Below are positions 46,778 to 57,355 of a stretch of DNA of 64,000 nt, piece by piece (within the stretch, counting starts at the first letter, position 1; the number at the start of each line of letters is the position of its first letter). The stretch is taken from NCBI GenBank assembly GCA_020631735.1, contig CM036231.1:3313831-3377830 (forward strand), written 5' to 3'. The position numbers and the translations under genes were made by a program. The notes below the pieces were generated by a model. That model was not told the DNA's origin. It saw only the letters and a list, made by a program, of their open reading frames with translations, and did no database searches. The stretch comes from Saccharum officinarum. Its lineage: Eukaryota; Streptophyta; Magnoliopsida; Poales; Poaceae.

Positions 46778-47440
46778 AATGCATAGCCAATGAGCACTGA
46801 CGATGTGGGAAATTTGTAGATGAATTATTGTAAATATGTCAAACTGACTTCATGAAATAGACTTCTCAAAATACTCATGGCACAATAATTCATCACAACC
46901 GCACAATCCATTCAAGCGGATCAATTGGCGCAATCATGCGAGGGAATCCAACAAGATGTACTTTGATAAAGGCCCACTCACAAGGAGCACAACAGTTACT
47001 GAACCGTTTACGTTAAAAATCTACGTGATTTTTGTCCTTTCGCCCGGTACTTGGATTCGATCTCAATATTTTTAGTTGTCTGAGAAATGCTACTTCAAAC
47101 TGACCACAAAGAGACTTCTCAACGGTAGAGTTCCATGGTGGATCATGACTAGCCACCTCGATACCAGCGCGTGCCAAGCAACACAGCCTTATGTCGCGCG
47201 CCATAGGAGGCAAGGCCCTTGGTTTCATCGCGGCACCGAAGGGTGCTAATCGTGACACCATCATCGAACGCAACACAATAAGTCATCCAATTGCGATCGA
47301 AATTAACAGGTTCCAACTAAACATCCAGGAAACATAGGGTTCGACCTTACATCCCAAAAGCCAAGTTATTACAAAGCCTCTCTCTAACACAGGGAGGGCA
47401 TAAAAGATGATCCTAACATTGTAGCTACGAGATGACTACT
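46778..47440 (-). other. Spacer between the extra ORF and gag, copy 2
   Basis: No supported frame. It matches 32540-33181 except for a few substitutions and a short insertion near 47210. Confidence 0.45.
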
Positions 47441-48049
47441 CTAAGCATCGTCCTCAGAGTCAGTGTCAAGGATCTCCCCGCCGTCCTCATCACTAACAGG
47501 CTCTAACTCCTCATCTTCTTCTTCTTCTTCTTCTGGTGCTTCTTCTGGTGCGGCATCTTGGGGCCCATTGACCTCCACTTCTTCATCATCTTCAGCCATG
47601 GCGATTCTCGAACCCATGTCCTCATCTGCGTTGTTGTTTCGAGGCAGCAGAGGATTTAGCTGGTTGTTCAGGCGATGCACTTCTTCATGAAGATTGTCAT
47701 TGTATTCTTCAGCATTCTCCAACTGTTTCTCGAGCTCAAACTGACGAGCTCTCAGAACGTTCTCCTCGTGCCAGGCTTCATCCCTCTGATTCATGACACG
47801 GACCAGCATGCGTTGACAGTTGCGGTTTGCTACTGTCAATCTCTGGACTGCAAGGGTTTCCTGGTCACGATCACAGATCACTTGCTCTAGTTGCTGACGC
47901 GCTGCATTCCGGGCAGCAGTCACTTCGGCCAACTCAGCCCTCAGCCTTTCCACCTCAGTGGGCTCAGGGCGAGGCTCACGTGGAGCGAGCTGGTGACGAG
48001 GTGCCCTGCCTCCAGTGGACTTGCGAGCGGTCCTCTTGGTACGTGCCAT
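47441..48049 (-). CDS. Retrotransposon extra ORF (ORF0): histone H3-tail mimic, coiled coil, acidic tail
   Basis: A 202-residue protein lies between the 5' LTR and gag. After the initiator Met, residues 1-17 read ARTKRTARKSTGGRAPR, then HQLAPR. Against plant H3 this is identical at 18 of 23 positions; the changes are Q5R, K14R, K18H, T22P and K23R. K4, R8, K9, S10 and R17 are kept. Residues about 32-135 form a long heptad-rich coiled coil (EVERLRAELAEV onward). The last 55 or so residues are extremely acidic (a run of E/D near EEAPEEEEEEDEE). No histone fold is present. The ATG at 48049 directly follows an acceptor-like TTGCTACAG; an in-frame ATG 12 codons upstream exists but would hide the H3-like N-terminus. 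Function is unknown. Confidence 0.85.
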   Translation of the reverse strand: MARTKRTARKSTGGRAPRHQLAPREPRPEPTEVERLRAELAEVTAARNAARQQLEQVICDRDQETLAVQRLTVANRNCQRMLVRVMNQRDEAWHEENVLRARQFELEKQLENAEEYNDNLHEEVHRLNNQLNPLLPRNNNADEDMGSRIAMAEDDEEVEVNGPQDAAPEEAPEEEEEEDEELEPVSDEDGGEILDTDSEDDA

Positions 48050-48825
48050 CTGTAGCAACAAGATACGACTGAAAGTGAGGATCATTTAGGGGATACGAAA
48101 TTTAATTTAGTTGGGACTATTGAAATTTTTAAGGAGGGAGCAAATGATATGTATGATATAATTAAACATGATGCATGCACGTTCCGTACGCTCTCTCATC
48201 CTAGTAGAATCATAAATTTCTAACGCTAGGCGGTGGCATACATACGTTCTCTCATATAGACGACACTATCGGTCTACTCGTTTGCGCTGTTAGTGTACCT
48301 GCAGAAAAATCTCATTTCAGCCCAACAGTTTCCCCAAAATCAGCACACAAGAAAGCAGTAAATTAAATACTTTCCATATACACATCCCCTGATGTATATA
48401 CTTCAGCATCAAAACTACCCGATATAAAGGTTCCCGCAATTAAGTGCCTACATAATTACACGGTTTAAACATGTAAGTATGCAAGTCACCAAAACTACTC
48501 TCCCCTAGATCGCCGGTTGGACGATCATGCTCTCATAACTCACACTTACCAGGGCGTCGAGGCAACTGATCCATACATTACCACCCAAGTGGATGACATC
48601 CATACAATATCACGTCGTATGGACGACGAAACGAAAACAAACAAGGCCCCCAAGTTAGTCTTTATAATAAGCCACCTAAGAGTTCTTATTTGGGCTAAGG
48701 GATGTGATCACTGGCATACCTATGAAAGTAATTTTTAATGTTTTAACCCCTTTTCATAATCAAATACTTTTGTTTTTAAATACTCGTACGATGTGTTTAA
48801 TGTTGAATTATGCTCCAGTACCAGC
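48050..48825 (-). other. Leader between the 5' LTR and ORF0, with primer-binding site
   Basis: The minus strand begins TGGTACTGGAGC two bases inside the LTR (primer site) and ends in a pyrimidine-rich acceptor-like TTGCTACAG. No ORF is supported. Confidence 0.55.
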
Positions 48826-51800
48826 TGCAACATAACCGACCAAATTATAAGAGCACAAGTACAAAAACGAGCACCGAAGCGCTTAAATTTTCGAACTTGA
48901 GCCCATATAATCCCGGTAGTCAATTGAAACCGCGACGGATTTCAAACCAACTTGCTTACAACCAAGATCGCATCATTCAACATACAACATCATACGTTAC
49001 ATTTCGCAAGGAGTTCCGAAATAAGTTTACACACACGGAGTCGCAGATATTACAAACCAAGTTTATAAAAGTAGCGGAAGCAAACACACACCCGTTGTTT
49101 AACTACTGCCAGTCTTGTTGATCAACAACCCGCAAAAGCATCAGGAAAGTACATAAAAGATGATCACGCCCTAGTGATCTAGTCTTCGTCACCCGTAGGG
49201 TGGAGACAATTTTTGCAGAAGCCTTGGTAGAGCATATCATCTGCAACAGGAGGGAATAAACCCTGAGTACTGGAATGTACTCAGCTAGACTTACCCGTCG
49301 AAAACCAGAAATAAGATGACACCAAGGATTATGCAAGGCTTACACAAGAGGCTAGCTGACCTCACATTTTTGCATAAAGACATAAGTAATTGAGACTCTT
49401 ATAACCTGTACTAGCAGTTATTTTTAGCATTTACCTGTCATCTATCTTAGCACCTGTACTAAACATGCACTTGATTATAATCAAACAATTATCATCATTA
49501 TATCCAGAGCAGGTATGAATTGTGGCAACATTGTATCATTCCCTTAACCACCAGTTCATTTAATGAGATCTACGTTGCCGCTGCTCAAGTCAAGTGCTCA
49601 CTAACCGGGAGCGACGGCGATTCGAATCGAATTCCTATCCAGCTGGAGGGGTATTTCTAACACTCACTGAGTCACGCCTGGCGAGGACTGCTCAGGTCAT
49701 CTTTTGTACAGTTCAGGAATCACGGGTCCGAATAATGTCGCGTCCCCAAGGGCGACACTCTGCCAGGTGATAGGTACTCTAACCCCCCTTGGTCTCACGC
49801 CAATGTCCCCAAGCACATCCTTTCTCTCCTCCAAGATGCAACCTACCATTCGATTCCCGGCCTGAACCATACTACTCGACTTCGCGGTCGGAACGGCTTA
49901 TCCGGCCAACTAAGTGTTAGACTGCATTCAACATGACTCAAGGACGTACAGCGAATCGGTCCTTAAATGACTCAGACGGGCATAGCTCCACACCCAAGAC
50001 GTGAAGTGTCTTGCGACTGTACTATCGAACTCCCGCCCGGTCTCAATTTCATTTTTAAAGCATGGTTCCAACCACGATAGCCATAAAGCCACTCGTGACT
50101 CCTTCCTACATCTCGTGGATGACCAGAAATCACCCGACTTCTACCGTACTAAGCAGGGCTAAGCATAGACACGTGCCTAAACCTAATATAGGAGTAAGTA
50201 CGATATCAGGACAAGGACAGGTATAATGCAACAATTGTTTTCATATAATTCCTACAACTTAATGCAGTAAACAATTAAAAGTACTCAAGATTAATTTATA
50301 AAATAGTAGGTTTAGCATGCACCGGGGTTTGCCTTTTAGAAAGGTCGAAGGCCGGTGGTCAGGACACTCAGACAAGTCTTTAGCGGCGTCTCCTCCACCG
50401 ACTGGTTCCGCTGGCTCCTCTGGCTGGTCCTGGATTTCCTCCGGAATCACTGGCTCGAACTTGAGGAGTGTTATCCCCTCCGTAACACCTATTGCATGAG
50501 TGCACAATAAATATCATGGATGCATAATGGGTGCAACATGCTCGGAATGAAATACATTTCAGCAGTAAGAGTACTCTATTCCAGTCACTTCACCATTACG
50601 TGCAAATCTCTTCTCCGGTGGAGAAGTACTTACCTAATCTACTCAACCTAAGGTATAGCTGTTCATCTTCGGTTAAGGCCCTAACACCTAACAAACACAA
50701 GAGTGACATTATTTAGGTTACCACATCCAACCCAAAATATCACAGTAAGACATTCTGGACAGCAGCTACTTGTTTCTAACATAACTGGAGATTCCCAACT
50801 CCAAAAGATATGATCTAAGACAATCTGGAAAGCTTATGAAATGCACTACAAATCATTTTCAGACCTCAACCTTAAATTCCTAAGTTTTCCATGTCAAATT
50901 TCCCAAGTTCCAGAATCTGTCCTCTCTAAACAGAGAGCAGCCAATTCTGGACTGTCCCTTAAAACAGCAATAACTCCTAAACTACTAAGCCAAATGCTCC
51001 CAAATTTTGACACAAGCTAGTTTATCAAGTTTGCTACAACTTTGGTATTCACAAGTTTTCCAGCAAACACATTTATTAAGGGTCAAACCTAGAAATACTG
51101 CCAGCTGTCCAGAAAACCTAGAATTGCAAAGATTAAATATTTATTTATGTGGAAAACATCCCATAAGACCAAACTAATGTTACCCCAAGTTCACAAAGGT
51201 CACAAAAACACCAGAAAGTAAGGGGTGCCCACCTAGAATATTTATTTAAACCCATTTCTTAATTTACTTAAGTAATTAAGTGAAATTTTAAACATATATG
51301 TGAACTACTCTAACAATTCTACAAAAATTACAGGAGACTCTATGAACGAAAAAGAGACCACTATAAAAATTTGAACTAAAATTATTTACAGAAACTCCCT
51401 AAACAAAATTCACAAACCCAAAAGGCTAATTTTTGTATAATTAACCAATCATATTAAAAAGTGTCAAACAACATATTTCCTATTTTTCTTAGACACTTTA
51501 AGGTACCAAGACATTCTCCAAAAAATTATAAGGAAATTGCACATGTAGAAAAATTGCAAAAATTCATTTAAGTATTTCTTAAAATGAAAAGATAGCATTA
51601 TAACTTGAAAAGTACTTAAGCACTACTGCCCAAATTTTTACCAAAGCTAGAGCAACTAGAAATTAGCCTACCCACCAAATTTCATAATTTTTGGAACACT
51701 GAAACTCAAGATATGATTTAAACAAGTTTGCATGCAATCTAAAACACATTTCAAAACTCTAATTAATTATTCCAGAAATTAAACATCACATAAGCATTTG

Positions 51801-53663
51801 ATATTTTTCCTAGAAATTACACTTTATTTGGAGCCCAACAAAATTTGGATCACCATTTTTGGATATACCAAACCCTAGATATGAAAATCACAAACATTAT
51901 TCAAATCTGTAAAATAATATAGAAACTGAAATTTCAAATAAACAAAAAGGAACCACTGGGCCGGCCGACCCGAAGCGCGGCCCATCTCGAGTGGCGTGGC
52001 CCGCTTCCACGCGCGGCCTGTGCTCGGCCTCCCGCCCGCGCGCGCGCTCTGACGAGCGGGCCCCACTTGTCAGCGAGACGAAGGCGGGGGAGGAAAACGG
52101 TCGACGGCAAACTCGCCGCCGGCGGCAGCTCCGGCGAGACCAAGGGCACAGGCACGTTCACCTCTTCCATGCGAACCTAGGGGTGCTACTAATTGGAGCA
52201 ATGGCTGCGGCTATGGGGGATGGTGGTGGGCATGGCGGACCGGCGGGGCGGTGGTGGTGCTCCTCGCCGGCGGTGACCTCGGGATCCTCTCCTAGACCCA
52301 TGGTGAGCATCCCCGTACTACCCCGATCCTAATGCACCTACTAGCGCTCGCAATGGAAGCACCGAAGACCCCAGCCACGGTGAGCCGCCGCACGGGAGAA
52401 CGCCGACGAGGTCTGGCGGTGGCGGAACTGACGATTTGTCCTTACCAAGGTGCGTCTGAGGGCAGGGACGGGACGAGTGGGTAGAGGGGCTCAAGGTGTA
52501 GCTGTTGGCCGAACTTGAGGCGCGGTGGTGCGGTGGAAAACGCGCACGAGCTCGTCGGAGCAAGAGCGGCACTGGCGGCTCGGTTCCTCCGCTCTGCCAA
52601 CGAGAGAGGGAAGGAGGAGGAGGGAATGGATGGGTGAGGTCGGAACGACAGCAGAGGCGCCCTTCTATGTGCTCGGCAGCTGGCCAAGGCGCCAGGTCAC
52701 GCGCGGCGCGTGGAGGACACGCGGCGGCGATGGCCTGCGACTGTCGGTGACTGAAGGTTCGTTTCAGAGCTCGATGGCGTCAACTGACAGCGTGATTTTG
52801 ATTCCATTTTACTCCTAATCAGGCCTGAATTAGCAGAAAGTGATAATACAAAAATGGTAGAGCTACATGAGGACTACAACTTTGTCAATTGGCTCAAGGA
52901 CTGATTCGGCCTGGTTTGTGAGTTATAAGGTGCCAAAGTGGGGTACAGTGAAACGGTTACAGCTTCACACTTAGCCAAAATTGCTAAGTCCCAAAACAGC
53001 CTCTAAAACTGACTTGTGGGCCATTTTTGAGTATGCTCTGGTCATTTTCATAAGATGGCCATATTAGAACTTTTGTTCCTTGTAACATTCTCTACAACTT
53101 TGCTTAAGGTTGCTCCTCAATGCAAGATTTCTAAGCTGGACTTTTTAATTGGTCAAACTAGATCACTCTAGGGGTCAAAACCTAGTCAACAACATTTGGA
53201 AGGGCAATTTGGTAATTTTGGTCAACATGAACATTGCTCCACTACTTACCCTAAATATAATTAAGGTGTTAGGAGACCTAATTATCCACTCTATACATTG
53301 GTTACACGAAATTCCTAGTGTCACACACTTTGAAACAAGCAAATCAATATTCCACCCAAATGTTGCAAACTCATGTTGCACATGTTGCATGAGTGTGTTG
53401 CATAACACTTGCTAATTATGTTACACTAAAGTGGTTAGCATGTTTCCAAATGAAATTGCACATAAGGTACTTGTGTGTTGCACACTACTCACTTCTTACT
53501 TCACATGAAATATAACATCTGTGGCAATGTTTCCAAAGCATGTTTCACATATTATAAGCTCATGCATGAAATGAATGATGCTCCCACTCATGAATGGGGT
53601 GATTAATGTTACTGCTCATGAAATGCAATGCACTTAAGGAAGCCAAACACCTGAGGTGTTACA
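48826..53663 (-). repeat. 5' LTR of copy 2 (4.84 kb)
   Basis: This full-length LTR is closest to 34580-39396 but lacks that copy's single-base losses. It begins TGCAACA and ends TGTTACA (plus strand), followed by the target duplication TTTGT. Confidence 0.92.
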
Positions 53664-54050
53664 TTTGTCATCACCACTTCCGCTACTAACTTGTTGGTGA
53701 TCCCCGTTACTGGCTTCAAGATGAGGGTGAGGCCGTGAGGGTGGTCAAGCATAGGGATGTTGCTTGCACCATCCTACAGCTTACGACATTCTTCGTCCCT
53801 AGGGGTATTGTCCATGCTATCTGCATCGCCGTGTCTCAGTTCGGTCCATCTGGCATGAACCAGCCTCATAATGCGTATCAGCAGCATGAGAGAAGAGATG
53901 AATCCGCTCGAGAGAAACAGACCGGAGAAGCTTTGCAAAGTGAGAGGCGTGGAAGGCGTGTTGGAAACTGCTGGCAGTGTCGCAGCCGTGCCAAACCATT
54001 TTTCTTCAATCTACGAACCCTCATTCCCTTCAGTTATGTTCAAGATGGCA
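53664..54050 (-). pseudogene. GLR2 fragment 2: last exon (final membrane helix and tail)
   Basis: The minus strand continues the exon that starts at 61078. After the shared 16 bases encoding AILNI it reads TEGNEGS, then a TAG, then IEEKWFGT, PLTLQSFSGLFLSSGFISSL (membrane helix) and a polar tail ending in a second TAG after EECRKL. The LINE inserted at one end and the LTR element at the other. The TAG before IEEKW removes the last helix even without the insertions. Confidence 0.85.
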
Positions 54051-54068
54051 AAAAGATGTGATGCATAG

Positions 54069-56938
54069 ATGGAGCCGTTGCCTCCCCACCTGTCCCTGGC
54101 ATCCCCCGTCGCCCCCGCGTCGGCGGAGCCTAGATCCGCCGCCGTCGTCCACCCCCACCACTGCGAACCCACAGATCACGGCTCCCTCCACCCTGGCCCA
54201 CCACCTTCAACCACAGATAGCAGCAATAGCTTCGCCCAGGCGCAGATCGAGCGCCCCAAGAGCCCTGCCGTCCGCGGGTCAGCGCCGGTCTGCACCCACC
54301 CGCGCCTGAAGTCCATCGTCGTGGGGTCTGTCGTCCTTGCTGATGCTGATTCGGCGAAGGTTGTTCAGCCCCAGGCCGGAAAGCGTGTCCACTTCGCCTC
54401 GCGCCCGCTCCACACCAACCGAATTTACTCCCCCAATGGTGCCCAACCAGCCAAATCCTGCTTGAAATCCGCCTCTGTTGCTTCGTTTGCCGGCATCCTG
54501 GGCAGCTGCCCGGCTACGGAGCGAACTGGGCATTCAAGGCGGCCCCCTATTGTTCCTTCCCAAGAGGAGAGCAAGCTGGATGAGGAAGGAGAGTGGGCAC
54601 CAGTGCGACCGAAGTATTGGTGGCACAGCGCCGAATTCAAGCCACCTGCGCCTTCGTGCCACCCAACCACCAGGGTCACTTCATCTCGCTCCATCACCAT
54701 TGAGGGCATCCGCGAGCGTCTGAGAGGTAAGTGCTTCCGCTGCCTCGCCCGGGGCCCTTCTGCCTCCGCCTACAGGGACCCAGTGAGATGTCTTCTCTGC
54801 AATTCTTGGGGGCACAAAGCTCGTCACTGCAAGCAGCCCCTGAAGCCCAGCGTCCCCCCTCCTGCGCCCCTGCCTCCAACACTCGAGATCCACAACTTCC
54901 CCCACCTCGCTCCGCCCAGGATGGCGCAGCCAGGGGACCCTGCAGAGCGCCCAGAGGTTACCTCGGCTATGGCCTCCAACAACAGCGACATGGAGGACGA
55001 GCTAGTGCGCCTGTCGTCCCATGCGGCGGTCGCGTGGATCAGCCGGAACTGTCCAAAGGTCGAGCCCGGGGTAGTCAAGAAGGCCATCTGCTCCAAGCTT
55101 GGGGTGCTGCCGGAGGATGTCTCCATCGTCAAGCACCACCCAGAAGACTTCTACATCGACTTCACCCATCACCACCACCACGACGAGGCGGTGAACCTGG
55201 AGATGCTCCCCCATGGCAACCTGGACATCCACATCAGGCCATGGCGGCTGCTCACTCACGGCGACTTCTGTAGCCTCCAATACCATGCCAAGCTCTGCTT
55301 GGAGGGCATTCCCTTGCACGCCTGGAATGAGAGCATCGCCAAGAGAGCCGTCACTCGCGCCTGCGTCCTGGACTACGTCGAGAAGTCGTCGCTAGACAGA
55401 AAGGACACCAGGGCCCTCAGTCTCTGGGCTTGGACGCACAACCCTTCGGCGATCCCCAAGGTAACGTGGCTCACATTGTCTGGCAGGAGAGCAGAGTTCT
55501 TCGACGGGGTTGAGCTGCCGCCTGCCCAAGGAGACCACGCCCTCACTTGTAGGGTGCTTGTGCACCTGGACCGGGTGGAGGACCCACCGGGGAGAGATGG
55601 CCGTGTCACGCCTCGTCGCTACACGTGGTACCATGGCGTCGTCGACGGCAAAAGGGTGCCACGGGACCGCCACGACCGGCTATCCGCGAACCGCTCCAAC
55701 TCTCGCCGCGACGACGATGACCACCACCGCCGTGACCGCTGTGACGATGAAGACGACCGATGCGGCCGCCGTGAGTGAAAGGATGATAGTTGGAGCTCGC
55801 GACTCTTCCGCAGCATCTCACGGTCTCCCAGGGAGAGGGAGCGAGAGCGGTTCGAGTCGCGACACGGACGCCGTCGCGATGGCACCTCCGCCCACGGGTC
55901 TCGAGCTCGACACCGTCAACACAACGACAGCGTGGCTGCCATGGAGGATACGCCGCGCCAATCAGAGCAACGCCCCCACGCTCCAGCGATTCCGAGCCTA
56001 TCCAGGGCTCTTCACCGACACGGGAGGCCCTGGTGGACACGCACGGGCCCTGAGGACATCCACGAGGCAGTAGCCCGGCCCGAGAACGCGGCAGAAGCGG
56101 AGAGCATGCCTCACACCATCGTGGGTCCAGGACGGCGTGCTCGGAGCAGATGCAAAGATCGCTGCGCCCGGTGTCGCCCGCTCCGAGTGCGCGCTGCAGT
56201 TCAACCAGCCCCAAGCATGGCAGCGGCAACAATCATCGCCAATCATCAAACCCTCCTGAGGAAAATGCCGCAACAGCACCGGAGCCACTGCAGGTCGTTC
56301 ATGGAAGCGTGCATCACCGCTTCATCCTGGGGCGGGTCTACTCCAGGCGACCCCGCCATGACAGCGAGCCCCCTGCTGCAGATGCAGTGCAGCCACCAGC
56401 GGACGAGGCTGCACAATGCTTCAAGCCCGGCCTCGTGTACTCCAGGCGCAGGGCCCGTGGACCAGGCAACGGTAGGGAACGACGGGGCTGCGCGTCCTCT
56501 AGTTCGGCAGCCACGTCTCCAACTCAGATGGCCGCTGCAGCAACAACCGTCGACGAGCAGGGGGGAGCGTGTGACGTGGACCATGCGGCGTCTGCATTCA
56601 TCGACACCGTCTCACGCACGCTGCCCCCACCCCTGCTCCAGCCACCCCGGCGCAAGAACGAGCAGCCACAGCGGCGCAAGAGGTGTCCAGCCCACCCAAT
56701 GCGGAAGAGTGTCCGCATTGCAGCCAGGAACTGGCCCGATGGTGACACCCACACTCGAGCCCGCCAAGTCCTCATGAAGAAGCTCGGCATCATGGAGGAA
56801 GAGGGTCTCACCCCTGATGATCATTTCCTGCGCTACATCGACCTCTTCAGGGGCCCGCTCGACGGTCCGGCAGTCATGGCCTTAACGGCCCTATCCGGCC
56901 TCGACACTGCTATACCAGCAGCCGCTGCCAAGGACTAG
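54069..56938 (+). pseudogene. LINE ORF1 (RNA-binding, zinc knuckle), frameshifted
   Basis: The first part, 54069-55778, is open for 569 residues and contains a CCHC knuckle CLLCNSWGHKARHC. The second part is open at 56150-56938 in another frame and ends with the conserved plant LINE ORF1 C-terminus (RKSVRIAARNWPDGDTHTRA; LRYIDLFRGPLDGPAVMAL). At least one frameshift lies between about 55720 and 56150. ORF1 proteins bind LINE RNA and assemble the retrotransposition particle. Confidence 0.82.
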
Positions 56939-57355
56939 ATGTGCAGCGTCCACCCTTCAGGGATTCAGCTTCTGACCAAATGTTAGCCTTCATGCATCTT
57001 AATTTCCGTTGTGTCGTGTTCATCATGTATAGGCGCTGCCCACTGGTTTCCTCGATGGGTGGGATGACAGTCAGGGGCCTCAAGTCATCGCCCCAACAAT
57101 CCAGTGAACCAGAACGCCTATCCATCTGTTGTCGTCATCCTATGATCCTTGCTCCCCTGCATATGGTCACCATACCGGCAGCCTTTGGCCTTCAGTCTAG
57201 CCGGCAATGGGTACCTGCACCAATGTTACAAGCTCCTGAATGTAAGGCTATCGTGCTGTTGTGTGTTTTGAACTCTGCTGCTTTCTTCCATCAGGAAGTT
57301 TACTCCTCCAGGCTGCTTGTCCTGCTGTTTCAAAGGGTTGTCAGATTGTTTCTAA
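56939..57355 (+). other. Spacer between LINE ORF1 and ORF2
   Basis: About 417 bases that separate the ORF1 stop from the ORF2 ATG. No supported gene. Confidence 0.6.

Larger units (their letters stand above)
39908..53663 (-). mobile_element. Chromovirus retrotransposon, copy 2, truncated by the gap
   Basis: This has the same element, orientation and right flank (TTTGT at 53664-53668) as copy 1. Its left LTR (39908-42375) shares diagnostic bases with 23296-28132 and its right LTR (48826-53663) with 34580-39396. It is therefore a copy of the whole insertion, not a new one. Only the first 2.4 kb or so of the left LTR is missing, at the gap. Gag-protease and the extra ORF are open here, while pol has single-base losses concentrated nearest the gap. 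Confidence 0.9.

Noticed and set aside
47984..48049. A histone H3 gene
   Set aside because: Only the first 23 tail residues match; the histone fold is absent and the sequence continues into a coiled coil inside a retrotransposon.
39908..53663. An independent second insertion of the same retrotransposon family
   Set aside because: It has the same target duplication, flank, LINE start and LTR-specific bases as copy 1, so it is a copy of the same locus.
54279..56288. Several long minus-strand and alternative-frame ORFs in the LINE
   Set aside because: They are GC-rich shadows of LINE ORF1 with no domain content.
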